DNA of 64,000 nt from Escallonia rubra (Eukaryota > Streptophyta > Magnoliopsida > Escalloniales > Escalloniaceae), in assembly GCA_033065855.1 (NCBI GenBank), contig JAVXUO010000748.1, positions 228,618 through 292,617 of the forward strand. The letters are read 5' to 3'. Within the stretch, counting starts at the first letter, position 1. Every line of letters begins with the position of its first letter. Below are positions 13,501 through 24,160 of this stretch, in pieces. The notes under the pieces were generated by a model that saw only the letters and a list, made by a program, of their open reading frames with translations, was not told the DNA's origin and made no database searches. The position numbers and the translations under genes are program-made.

Positions 13501-14545
13501 ACTACGAACGGTGCCCCTCAGAAGCATGTAACATGATTGTAGCGCATGGGCGCGGTGCCTACAGCACGAGACATGATTGTGGCGCACGGGCACGGCGACG
13601 AACGTCACGAAAACAACACCTGGTGTCGTGGTCACATGTCACGAAAGTGGCGCACGAGCGCGGCGACGAACGTCGTGGAAACAATACCTGGTGCCGTGGT
13701 CACATGTCACGAAAGTGGCGCACGGGCGCGGCGACGAGCGTCGCGGAGACAACACTTGGTGCCGGGGCACGTATCATCGAAGTGGCACACGGGCACGGTG
13801 ACGAACGTCGTAGAGACAATACCTGATGTCAGGGCACGTATCATGGAAGTGGCACACGAGCGCAGCGACGAGCGTCGCGAAGACAACACTGGGTGCCGGG
13901 GCACGTGTTATGAAAGTGGCGTACGGGCACGGCGACGAACGTCGCGGAGACAATACCTGGTGCCGTGGGCACATGTCATGGAAGTGGCGCACGGGCGCGA
14001 CGACGAGCGTCACGGAGACAACACTTGGTACCGGGGCAAGTATCATGGAAGTGGCGCACGGGCGCGGCGATGAACGTCGCAGAGACAATACCTGGTGCCG
14101 GGGGCACATGTTATGAAAGTGGCGCGGCGACGAATGTTGCGAAGCAATACTTGGTGCCGGGGCATGTGTTATGAAAGTGGTGCACGGGCGCGGTGACGGA
14201 CGTTGCGGAGACAACACTTGGTGCCAGGACACGTATCATGGAAGTGGTGCACGGGCACGGCGACGAACGTCGCAGAGACAATACCTGGTGTCGGGGACAT
14301 ATGTTATGAAATTGGCACGGCGACAAACGTCGCGGAGCAATACTTGGTGCCGGGGCACGTATCATGACCATGGCTCACGGGTGCGGCGACGAACGTCACG
14401 GAGCAATACTTGTTGACGGGGAAGGTATCATGACGATGGCGCACGGGCGCAGCGACGAACGTCATGGATCAATACTTGGTGTCGGGGCACGTATCATAAG
14501 AATGGCGCACGGGTGCGGCGACGAATGTCGCTGAGACGGCGCACG
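13500..14545. repeat. minisatellite, unit about 68 bp, about 14 copies
   Basis: The unit runs TGGCGCACGGGCGCGGCGAC, then GAACGTCGCGGAGACAA, then CCTGGTGCCGGGGCACGTAT and CATGAAAG, and repeats every ~68 bp with substitutions and a few shortened units. Since 68 is not a multiple of 3, the same unit is read in all three frames in turn. Long open frames on both strands over this region are therefore spurious. It directly follows the 111-bp repeat. Confidence 0.85.
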
Positions 14546-14799
14546 AGCACACGTCGGGTGTCCCGAAGATGGGATGTGAGTTGAGTGTGCCTGTGATAGC
14601 AAAATAATGAATGCAACATGTAGTAATGACAAAGTTGGGAGTGATGGTATGCGGTCGTCGGTGACGGGTCATTCGATGGTAGCGCGTGACTTTGGGCGAT
14701 GGGCATCGCATAAGCGGTGTACGCTCACGGACGACGGACGTCACGAGGTTGATGTACGAACGTCAGTAAACATCGCGGAGGTGTGAAGGCTTGAGAAAA

Positions 14800-15260
14800 T
14801 AAGTGCGCGCGGGAGGAGAGGCCATAGGCTGAAAATTGGGGGAAGGCCAAGGCCACCACCCCTGGGGAGGCCGAGGTCGACCCCTTGGGGTGGTCGAGGC
14901 CGACCCTAGGGGGTGGCCAAGGCCAATGGCCAACTCCCGTGAAGGGAGGCCAAGGCCACTCCCTTTTTTGGTAAACTTTGAGCGCACCGACGGTAGGTGT
15001 TTTGATGGGCAATGACAAATCCAAAAGTTGCATTATGTCGAGCGTGTCGATGTGAATCATACCTACATGACGAACAAGGTACCAAAGTCAAGTATGAAGC
15101 ATACGAAGTGAAAAAAGTGCGTAAAGGGGGTTTGCGCGAAGGGGTGAACCACCATGGGAAAATGGCCGAGGCCAACCCCTCATGGAGGCCGAGGCTGACC
15201 CCCTAGGCATGGGGAAGGCCGAGGCCGACCCTCTGGGGTTGGTCAAGGCCATTTGCCCCT
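14800..15260. repeat. imperfect GGCCRAGGCC repeat clusters
   Basis: Two clusters, about 14,840-14,970 and 15,160-15,260, are built from variants of GAGGCCGAGGCCGACCCC and GGCCAAGGCC spaced 20-40 bp. No coding function is supported. From 14,545 to 15,740 I see no gene. Confidence 0.6.
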
Positions 15261-16131
15261 TGACCCCGTTGCTCCAAATGCGCCGTCGACCGATGTTTTT
15301 GATGAAAATGTGTTCGGGTGGTCTCGATGTGACGAACATGCTAGCATGACTAACGTTAACGTGAAATAATCGGCGCCTAAGTCGCACACGAAGCGCGCGA
15401 AGCGAGAAACACATGTGACTTTTATCGGTTCGATGCGTTGGAAAATTGACTGTTGACAATGTCGACGTGTTCGCTTGAAATGTGACCCCTAGTGGGCCCT
15501 TGGGTACGACCAGAATAGGTTGGGAACAATCATTGGTCTCCACATTGGCTTTATACTAAGAGAATCATGAGTTCAGTGCATAGTGGAAGACCCAGAATAT
15601 GTATACATTGTGGAAGAAGTAGAAAATCTATACATTATGCAACCTCCCAACACTGGTCATAGTAAAAGACCAATGTTATGACACACACACACAAACACAC
15701 ACACGGGGGGAGGCATACACATGATAATATAGACAAAAGGAAGAACAAACTTAATGGAGAACGCTTACAAAGTTTCCTTCCCGGCATTAGTTATTGTTCT
15801 GGCAGACATGGTTGGTTTCAAGAAGTGTGAGCAGCGACTCTTTTAAGCCCTTCAGTGATAAAAATGTAAAAATTAAGCCAAAAAGAGTGTCATGTAAACC
15901 TCGTCTTGACATGATTGTGGGGAAGGTCCGAGTGCCTTGTATCATAGGATCCCCATTAGTAGCTAGCTATAATTTGGACTCCTATTGCATCAATGCCAAA
16001 CTTTTGACTGTAAGAATGGTTCAATTAGCAACGGCAGACACGGTCCGTGATAAGCACATGATTGGTCAATATGGCACCATAGATTTATGCCTAAATCTGG
16101 TCCAACGCCTTAATGAGTACCACTCAATGGT
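15261..16131. other. intergenic, with a short (CA)n tract
   Basis: There is a CA-rich run at about 15,680-15,705 followed by seven G. Short open frames do not match anything I recognise. The region leads into the LRR receptor-kinase fragment. Confidence 0.5.
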
Positions 16132-16440
16132 TTGGTCATTCCCCCCTCAAGTTTCACTGATGAAATGGCTCTTCTGGCCTTCAAGTCCCCCATCGAATTC
16201 GATCCCAACATAACCTTGGTTAGTAACTGGACCGATAAATCCAACTTCTGTGACTGGATTAGGGTCACGTGCAGCAACTTAGGCAGAGGGTCACTTATTT
16301 GGCCCTCTGCGGAATGGGTCTTCAAGGCACTATTTCTCCGCATATCGCTAATCTTTCCTTCCTTTAGATGATCGATCTCCGAAAGAACCATTTTCACGGT
16401 CGTTTGACGCAAGAAGTAGGCCGTTTACGTCGTCAACATA
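16132..16440 (+). pseudogene. LRR receptor-like kinase fragment (N-terminal LRR region)
   Basis: One frame reads SFTDEMALLAFKS, then LVSNWTDKSNFCDWIRVTCSN. This is the LRR N-terminal cap (LRRNT_2) with its paired-cysteine CDWxxVTC motif, as in EFR/Xa21-like receptor kinases. After a frameshift at about 16,280 the next frame continues QRVTYLALCGMGLQGTISP and HIANLSFL, then a stop, then MIDLRKNHFHGRLTQEVGRL, which is a first leucine-rich repeat. Everything after about 16,440 is lost, including transmembrane and kinase parts. It is a truncated relic, and no signal peptide is recognisable in front of it. Confidence 0.75.
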
Positions 16441-16639
16441 GTAAAGATTAAATGCAAGTTTAATACTAGCTAAAAGCGCAACAATATTTCATGTTTTAGA
16501 ATCATTATATCACATGCAAAGTACATGATACTTGCTACTAGATGTAAGTTGTTTTGTACTTCTATCAATTGTGCGAAATGAGTGCCCCATAAATTATCCA
16601 AGAGTAAATAGGAAATATTCAAGTTTACACATTACCGGG

Positions 16640-17323
16640 TGTCACGGACTGCCCCTTGCACCCGCCTAGCACCGCGTCCCCGCGCCCACCCTGCACAGTG
16701 CCCCCGCGCCCATCCAACACTCGCCCATGCACCCTCACAAGTTCTTCAAGTCTCGTGCCCATGCGCCCGTCAAGCACAGCGCCCGCTCGCCCAACTACAG
16801 TGCCCGTGCACGTCAAAAGCCAACCGTGAAGATCTGAAGATCCAGGCGTGCGTTTTTGCTCAATTTTGGTAGAGATCACCCTTGTATATATTTAAGTTTC
16901 CCTGTAAAATTTCAAGTCATTCCGAGTTGTATTTCTCTAAAAAGGGGCACTATGACTCATCGCACATAGTGACGTCCACTACTGTTACTTAGGAGAATCC
17001 TCTTAGTGGTACTATATGGGAGTACATGTACACCCATACCCGAGAGTCCCTTGCTTTGTTTTAGCTTGCCTGTTTTGCTAGATTGCACACTGTGGATGCA
17101 AACAAAGTCTTCTGCAAGTTGTAATGATGATGTTGAAGTAATGAGAATATTTGGGACCGTTTTGCCCTTGTGTTGAAATTTACTTCTTTGTGCACTGTTT
17201 TATGCAATGTTGATGCACTGCTTGCTGTAGATTGTTGGGATTTGTTGGCGGACTCTTCTTGCAAGAGGCAAGTCGAGTGCCACACACGGTTTCCTTTGTG
17301 CCATCAAGGGCCACCGTGTGTCA
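16640..17323 (+). repeat. 5' LTR of the gypsy element
   Basis: It begins TGTCACGGACTGCC and ends ACCGTGTGTCA. The first 170 bp is C-rich, and the rest is of ordinary composition and contains TTGTATATATTTAAG near 16,880 as a TATA-like element. It pairs with 22141-22824. Confidence 0.95.
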
Positions 17324-17325
17324 GG

Positions 17326-17337
17326 TGGTATCAGAGC
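17326..17337 (+). other. primer binding site, initiator Met-tRNA
   Basis: TGGTATCAGAGC begins two bases after the 5' LTR. It is complementary to the 3' end of plant initiator Met-tRNA, the usual primer for plant gypsy and copia elements. Confidence 0.9.
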
Positions 17338-17404
17338 CGCGGTTGCCCAAGGGACCGTGGCTTCAGCTAAGAGAATAATGTGGGATAGTTTGTTGAGAAA
17401 AACT

Positions 17405-18250
17405 ATGGCCAACACGAAAGAGAGAATCGATGCTTTGGAAGCACAGATACAGAGCATGTTCAAGTGCGACCAGGATGCTCTAGGCATCCTGAAGCAATTC
17501 TCCCTTCGCCTGGACGCGTTGGAAGTGAATCTTGAAGCCACTGATAATGCCCGATATGCTGAGAACATGGATTGGGAGGGCAAGTTTCAGGAGCTTCAAG
17601 ATCGAGTGGTGCACCATACACGGCATACTGAAGGTATAGACTGGGAGTCTAAATTTCAAGAGCTCCAAGATCGAGTGGAGCTTCTTAGTCGTGTAGTGGT
17701 TAACACACTCGCAAGGGGTGCGGAGCACTCATCGAGGCCCCGAGTGCCAGAGCCCAATAGTTACGAGGGAGCCCGTGACGCCAAGGAATTAGAAAACTTC
17801 CTTTTCGATATAGAACAATACTTTCGAGCCATCAGAATAGACTCGGAAGCGACGAAGGTGTCGATGGCTGCCATGTTTTTGGTTGGAGATGCCAAGTTAT
17901 GGTGGCGGAAGAAGTACGCAAAGATCGAAGATGGGTCTTGCGTCATAAACACATGGGATACACTCAAACGCGAGCTAAAGAGCCAGTTTTTCGCAGAGAA
18001 CACCGCATTCAACGCGAGGAAAGCGTTGTTGGAATGCAAGCACACCGGATCGGTCCGGGAATATTGCCAGGCATTTTCTGCCTTGATGTTGGACATCAGC
18101 GACATGTCTGCAGTCGACAGACTCTTCTTCTTCTTCATGGAAGGGTTAAAACCATGGGCTCGTACCGAGCTTAATAGACGTCGGGTAAACAACCTTAACG
18201 AAGCCATCATCACTGCCGAGAGCCTTTTAGATTCCAACCCCGAACCATAG
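17405..18250 (+). CDS. gypsy gag (capsid part), stop before zinc knuckle
   Basis: The frame runs MANTKERIDALEAQIQSM to a TAG at 18248-18250, about 281 residues. The middle has the retrotransposon gag signature (PF03732-like): KLWWRKKYAK, TWDTLKRELKSQFF, and the late FFFMEGLKPWARTEL. This protein would form the particle core. The zinc knuckle that should follow lies downstream of the stop at about 18,440-18,490. It reads CFLCQGLHVIVNYPQR, where the last cysteine of the CCHC set is replaced by tyrosine. The TAG and lost cysteine suggest decay. I chose the ATG at 17405, 68 nt after the primer site; the frame is open a little upstream. Confidence 0.8.
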   Translation: MANTKERIDALEAQIQSMFKCDQDALGILKQFSLRLDALEVNLEATDNARYAENMDWEGKFQELQDRVVHHTRHTEGIDWESKFQELQDRVELLSRVVVNTLARGAEHSSRPRVPEPNSYEGARDAKELENFLFDIEQYFRAIRIDSEATKVSMAAMFLVGDAKLWWRKKYAKIEDGSCVINTWDTLKRELKSQFFAENTAFNARKALLECKHTGSVREYCQAFSALMLDISDMSAVDRLFFFFMEGLKPWARTELNRRRVNNLNEAIITAESLLDSNPEP

Positions 18251-18699
18251 AGACCCCCTCAAAGAGGGAATCTAAGCAGAAGTAATGGTGGCAAAAAGCC
18301 AGGGGGTCAAGCACCAAACTAAAGTTGGGGCAGTAAAAGCAGTTGGGCGTCAAACTCTTCCACTCAATAGAAGAGTGGAGTTGGGTTCAAAGCCAAGCCT
18401 GACGCTAGCACTAGTGGAGAAGTGAAGAAACTTGTTTCAGGGGTTGCTTCTTGTGTCAAGGGCTGCACGTGATCGTTAACTATCCGCAACGACTGAATGC
18501 CTTCTTTGACAACATTGGGCAGGTGCAACGTGGGGAACAATATGGCTCTCAATCGAGGCATCCACCAGCAGAGGAACAAACAGACGCACAAGATTACGAA
18601 GAGGAAGATGTCGTCGGGGCCTTTCCTCGCTGGTGTAATGCTGTGACAACGCAGGTTGGGAACCCCGAAGAGAGCTCGACTGGGGAAAAGCCTAAAGAC

Positions 18700-21600
18700 A
18701 TGCCGCCAAAGAAAAAGAGCGATGTACCAGGGAAAGGCTTGTCTCAGAGCGATGTATGTGGACATCAAGATTAACGGGAAGGCCACCAAGGCCATGGTGG
18801 ACACAGGAGCTACCCATAATTACATTTCAAGCACCGAAGTGGAAAGACTGGGTCTAACTCTAAAAAAAGGGTGCGGACGGGTGAAGGCTATCAACTCTAC
18901 CGCACAGCCAGTAGCGAGGATAGCGAGATCTGTTTTGATCAAGATTGGCCCATACGAAGGAAGGACCAACTTTTTAGTAGTCATCATGGATGACTTTAAG
19001 CTGATCCTTATGTTAGAGTTTCTGTGTGACACGAAGACCACCGTGATGCCATGCACCAACTCTCTGGCCATGCTTGGGAGTAAACCTTGTGTCATCCCAA
19101 CTGTATCTCCTAGGGCGGGAAAGCGTTCTATCTCAGCCTTCCAGTTGAAAAAGGGATTAAAACGGGACGAAACAACCTACCTTGCCATGCTACGGTGGGA
19201 CGAGATTGAAGAAGTATCAGGACCATTACCCAAAGAAGTTAAAGTGATATTAAACGACTTTGAAGATGTGATGCCTAATGAATTGCCGAAGAAATTACCA
19301 CCCAGAAGGGCAATTGACCATGAGATCGAGCTTGTGCCAGGCACAAAGCCACCCGCCCGAGCTCCGTATCGGATGTCACAACCAGAACTTGCTGAACTTA
19401 GAAAACAATTGATAGAGTTGCTAGACGTGGGTTTGATCACTCCAGCGAAGTCGCCTTATGGTGCACCAGTCCTCTTCCAGAAGAAACAAGATGGTTCCTT
19501 GCGGATGTGTGTGGACTACAGAGCGCTAAACAAGGTGACTATTCGGAACAAGTATCCTATCCCTTTAGTCGCCGATTGTTTTGATCAGCTTAGTAGGGTG
19601 AGAGTGTTTACCAAGTTGGACTTGAAGTCTGGGTATTGGCAGGTCCGAATCGCCGAAGGTGATGAGGCGACGACAACTTCTGTCACCAGATACGGTGCGT
19701 ATGAGTTCCTAGTCATGCCGTTCGGCTTGACCAACGCCTCGGCCACATTTTTCCCCTTAATGAATCAGGTTTAGGGGACTACATTGACGATTTTGTAATG
19801 GTGTATCTCGATGATATTGTGATCTACAGTTCCAGCTTGGACGAGCATCTAAAGCACTTGAGAAAGGTGCTTACCCGACTGAAAGAGCACAAGCTATATG
19901 TGAAGCTATCGAAATGCACCTTTGCCCAGACCAAGATTAAATTCTTGGGCCATGTGATAGAACAGGGTCAGATCAGGATGGACTCAGCTAAAGTTCAAGT
20001 GATACAGGAGTGGCAGCCGCCAACTAATGTTTCAAAACTGAGATCTTTCCTAGGATTGACCAACTATTATAGGAAATTTGTTCGAGATTATTCGAGAATG
20101 GCCCATCCCCTAACCGAACTTTTGAAGAAGAGCAAAGTTTGGGAATGGTCCAAGGAATGTCAATTGGCCTTCTTGGCCATGAAGCGGGCTATGTCTGAAG
20201 ATCCGGTACTTGGTCTCCCCGATGTGTCGAAGTCCTTTGAAGTTCATACAGATGCTTCTGACTTTGCACTAGGAGGGGTTCTAATGCAAGAATGCCTCCC
20301 GGTGGCATATAAGAGTAGGAAGCTCAACGAAGCAGAACGTCGCTACACGACTCATGAGAAAGAGTTACTCGCGGTAGTGCATTGTCTCAGAGTTTAGAGG
20401 CACTACCTGCTTGGTTCAAGCTTCATAGTGCGGACATAAAACACTGCTGTGAGCCACTTCTTGAGTCAATCTAAGCTTACCTCGAAACAGGCCAGGTGGC
20501 AGAAACTTCTGGCAGAATTCAACTTCATGCTCGAGTACAGGGCAAGCTCAACCAACAGCGTAGCAGACGCCCTCAATAGGAGAGCCGAACTAGATCAGGT
20601 AGCATTGATGGCCATGAATGCTATTGTTAGAGCAGACAGCCGAGTTGCCATCAACATCGGAAAGAAGATCAGGAAGGCCCTTACCAGGGACCCGGTTGCC
20701 CAGCAACTGTTGAAACTGATCGAGAGCGGTAAAACTCGACAGTTTTGGCAAGAAGATGGTTTGTTGATGACCAAAGGAAGATGGGTATACGTCCCCAGAG
20801 TTGATGATCTGAGACGAACATTGATTCGAGAATGTCATGACACCCTTTGGGCAGGCCATGCCGGAGGAGAAAGAACATTAGCTCTCCTTCAACAAGATTA
20901 CTCCTCGTCCCAAATAGGGGATGAAGTGCAGGAGTATGTGAAGACATGCCTTACTTGTCAGCAGGACAAGGTGGAGCGTAAGAAGAAAACAGGGTTACTA
21001 CAACCGCTGTCGATCCCCAAGAGACCGTGGGAGAGTGTGTCGTTGGATTTTATCACTGGTCTGTCGAAGGTTGAAGACTTAGGCACGATTCTTGTTGTCG
21101 TTGATTGGTTTAGCAAGTATGCGAGCTTTATCACAACACCCAAGTATTGCTCAGCCGAAGACACAGCGCAACTTTTCTTTAAGTATGTGGTGAAGTATTG
21201 GGGCATGCCTCAAGACATTGTCAGTGATCGAGACTCTCGCTTCACTGGAAACTTTTGGACTGAACTTTTTAAGTTATTTGGATCCCAACTTTCGATGAGT
21301 TCAAGTTATCATCCAGAATCAGCCGGTCAGACGGAGCGGTTCAATTCCATGTTAGAAGAGTACCTCCGCCATTTTGTCAGTGCAACACAGAAAAATTGGG
21401 TCAAGCTACTGGATGTTGCCCAGCTGTGTTTCAACTCACGCAAAAGCTCTTCGACAGGGAAGAGTGCTTTTGAGATTATGAATGGACAACAACCGTTACT
21501 ACCCCACACGGTAAATGTCCCCAACGCAGGAAAATCTCCAAGGGCCATAAGCTCCAGCGAAGAATGGAGGCAGAATATAGATCTAGCTCACTCCTACCTG

Positions 21601-22110
21601 GAGAAAGCAGCCAGAAGAATGAAGAAACACGCCGACAAGAACAGGAGATCTCAGGAGTTTAACATGGGCGACAAAATTATGGTTAAGCTACTGCCACAAG
21701 ATTGCAAATTTTTAAGGGCAAGAGACTCTCGTCTTTTGCAGAAATATGACTGACCCCTGACTATAGTGAAGAAGATAGGCAAGATGGCTTACAAAGTTGA
21801 TCCGCCAAATTGGTGGAGCCACCAGCTCCATCCTGTCTTTCACGTCAGCATCTTGAAGCCATTCTATGAAGACACAGCAGACCCCTCCAGGGGCCAAATC
21901 AGGAGACCAGGACTCAAACCCAAAGCGGCAAGAAAAGCGAGTTGCTGAAGCTGTTTTGAATGATAGAGTGATTACAGCATCCCGCAAGCGCCATCAGGAG
22001 TACCTAGTCAAGTGGCAGGGATATATGGATGAAGAGAACACTTGGGAACGAGCAGCAGACTTGTCAACCTACACCGACAAGATTGAAGCCTACCACATGC
22101 AGAAGTTGAC
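18700..22110 (+). pseudogene. gypsy pol (protease, RT, RNase H, integrase, chromodomain), broken
   Basis: The protease active site [12 protein letters not shown] lies near 18,795. RT motifs [14 protein letters not shown] and [13 protein letters not shown] are followed by a TAG and frame change at 19,772. RT resumes with MVYLDDIVIYSS (YLDD box) at 19,798. The RNase H region is hit by in-frame TAG (20,395) and TAA (about 20,437). Integrase shows the H..H..C..C finger ending CLTCQQDK, and the acidic triad in SLDFITGL, VSDRDSRF and TERFNSMLEEYL. A TGA follows at 21,751. A frameshifted chromodomain (YLVKWQGYMDEENTWERA) lies at about 22,000-22,055. Gene order and chromodomain identify a chromovirus; the lineage is not assigned. 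Confidence 0.9.
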
Positions 22111-22127
22111 GAGGGCGTCAACAGCTC

Positions 22128-22140
22128 TAGTGGGGGAGAA
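22128..22140 (+). other. polypurine tract of the gypsy element
   Basis: The purine-rich run AGTGGGGGAGAA touches the 3' LTR at 22141, the expected plus-strand priming site. Confidence 0.85.
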
Positions 22141-22824
22141 TGTCACGGGCTGCCCCTTGCACCGGCCTAGCACCGTGCCCCCGCGCCCATCCTGCACAGC
22201 GCCCCCGCACCCATCCAACACGCGCCCATGCACCCTCACAAGTTCTTCAAGTCTCGCGCCCATGTGCCCGTCAAGCACAGCGCCCGCGCGCCCAACTACA
22301 GTGCCCGTGCACGTCAAAAGCCAACCGTGAAGATCTGAAGATCCAGGCGTGCGTTTTTGCTCAATTTTGGTGGAGATCACCCTTGTATATATTTAAGTTT
22401 CCTTGTAAAATTTCAAGTCATTCCGAGTTGTATTTCTTTAAAAAGGGGCACTATGACTCCTCGCACATAGTGACGTTTACTACTGTCACTTAGGAAAATC
22501 CTCTTAGTGGTACTATATGGGAGTACATGTACACCCATACCCGAGAGTCCCTTGGTTTGTTTTAGCTTGCCTGTTTAGTTAGATTGCACACTGTGGATGC
22601 AAACAAAGCCTTCTGTAAGTTGTAATGATGATGTTGAAGTAATGCGAATATTTGAGACTGTTTTGCCCTTGTGTTGAAATTTACTTCTTTGTGCACTGTT
22701 TTATGTAATGTTGATGCACTGCTTGCTGTAGATCGTTCGGATTTGTTGGCGGACTCTTCTTGCAAGAGGCAAGTCGAGTGCCACACACGGTTTCTTTTGT
22801 GCCATCGAGGGCCACCGTGTGTCA
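22141..22824 (+). repeat. 3' LTR of the gypsy element
   Basis: 684 bp, TGTCACGGGC to GTGTGTCA, collinear with 16640-17323. I count about 32 substitutions and no length change between the two. Confidence 0.95.
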
Positions 22825-23260
22825 CTGGGCCATGGTACTTGAATTGAAGTTTCTGCTGCTTTGAAGTCCCATACCAGGACTGAGGTGTCTTATGACTTGC
22901 AGTTTTCGGAAGATTCAAATATACATCCCATATTCCTTTTGCTTTCTTCTCAAGCACCAGACTTGAGTCTAGAACAGCCATCTTAATTATAAAGGAGGAT
23001 CAATTAGATTAGGCAAAAGTTAACCACCTCAGGTGATCCTTCAATGGTCGAACCTAAACCCTGAAGATAGCACTTGTAAGAATTTGGTATGCTTTGAAGT
23101 TCAAATTCCAGAATCAGCCATGGTCTTTGAATAGGGTATTAGAAAAGGTGCGGGACGGTTTCCGTGGATGGTTGATTTGATGCGTATCAGCACCCCAAGT
23201 GAAATAGGGCGACAAAACCAAGTGGCGGCCATTGGTGAGGAGGTCAATCATATTCTATAG
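22825..23260. other. possible broken host exon beside the gypsy insertion
   Basis: On the minus strand a frame starts at 22981 and stays open for about 50 codons up to the gypsy 3' LTR (it contains GIWDVYLNLPKTASHK and SWYGTSKQQKLQF). On the far side of the element, past 16639, the same strand reads a GTAATGT that could be a splice donor. I do not recognise the protein. The plus strand also has open runs here, for example at about 23,150-23,259, which ends TAG then GTACGT. Either could be chance. Confidence 0.25.
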
Positions 23261-24160
23261 GTACGTACAGAGATATTGGTTAATTAACACAAGACAGGGA
23301 ATCTAAGAGCAATAATAATTCATGTAGTTAAGTAGATACGTTTTTCTCTCTCAAACCAAAGCACTTCTATAACTGGTGTGTCATTAGCTTCTATCATTAC
23401 CATATGAGGCTTAAGAGTAGAGATTTGGGGACGCTGTCGCTTCATTAAATGCATACTTGGCTTTTTACCTTTCAGTTTTCAACTAAATCCAATTGCTCAA
23501 TATTGATATGCTGTGAGCTTTTTGATTTGTTCAAATGCATCGTCACTAGAGTTAATGCTTTTTTTAGCTTTTAGACTGACATTCACCACATTGTTATGTT
23601 GGTTCAGAAAAAAAAGAGAAGAACAATAAAACCATCATCAGAAGCAAATTAGGCAGGTATGCACCTCCCTTACTGCCTCCTCCATATAAATCCACGTTCC
23701 ATAATTGTAAACACATAATCACACAGAAGCTAAATTAAAAGACTTACTGATTCCAAATATTTGAGGATATTGCTAATCAGCAGCAAGTAATGACTAAAAA
23801 TAATCCTTCATGAGTACCAACAGTCAGTCACTACTTCTTGTACTTCCCCTTGTTTTCTCTATAAACCTGTCTCCGTGCCTGAACCATGCATATATTAACA
23901 CCACATTTTAGACCTTTTACCAAAATAACTGCTAGGATTCTCGCCGAACATGATTGTGGGTCAAAACTGCGAATGTAATTGTTCTCTTTATACCACTCTT
24001 GAGAGTAGAAACAGAAAGGAGCTTGTGGAAGTGCGAGAAAGCTTAAATTTTTTTATAGTTACTATGGTAATGAAGTTCAAGTAATGTCTGAACATCTACT
24101 GACGAAGTTCTTCTCTCCAGGGAAGTTATTAAAACAATGAGTCAAAATGTAAAATTTGCC
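23261..24160. other. intergenic, nothing recognised
   Basis: No open frame of note, no repeat and no RNA gene is visible. The last part would hold the 3' untranslated region of the minus-strand chitinase. Confidence 0.5.

Larger units (their letters stand above)
16640..22824 (+). mobile_element. Ty3/gypsy chromovirus, full length, inactivated
   Basis: Two 684-bp LTRs (TG...CA) frame a 4.8-kb interior with a Met-tRNA primer site, gag, protease, reverse transcriptase, RNase H, integrase, chromodomain and polypurine tract, in that order. The flanking 5-mers are CCGGG (16635-16639) and CTGGG (22825-22829), a target duplication differing by one CpG-type transition. By eye the LTRs differ at about 32 of 684 sites (roughly 4.7%), so the insertion is fairly recent but not new. 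Stops and frameshifts in pol disable it. Confidence 0.95.

Noticed and set aside
13491-14744. Many overlapping open frames on both strands (up to 175 codons)
   Set aside because: They are read-throughs of the 68-bp minisatellite. The unit is not a multiple of 3, so all frames cycle through the same DNA. No domain, start context or codon bias.
16639-16879. Small frames in the LTR C-rich part (also 22,090-22,380)
   Set aside because: They lie inside the LTR and repeat in both LTR copies. No known LTR coding function.
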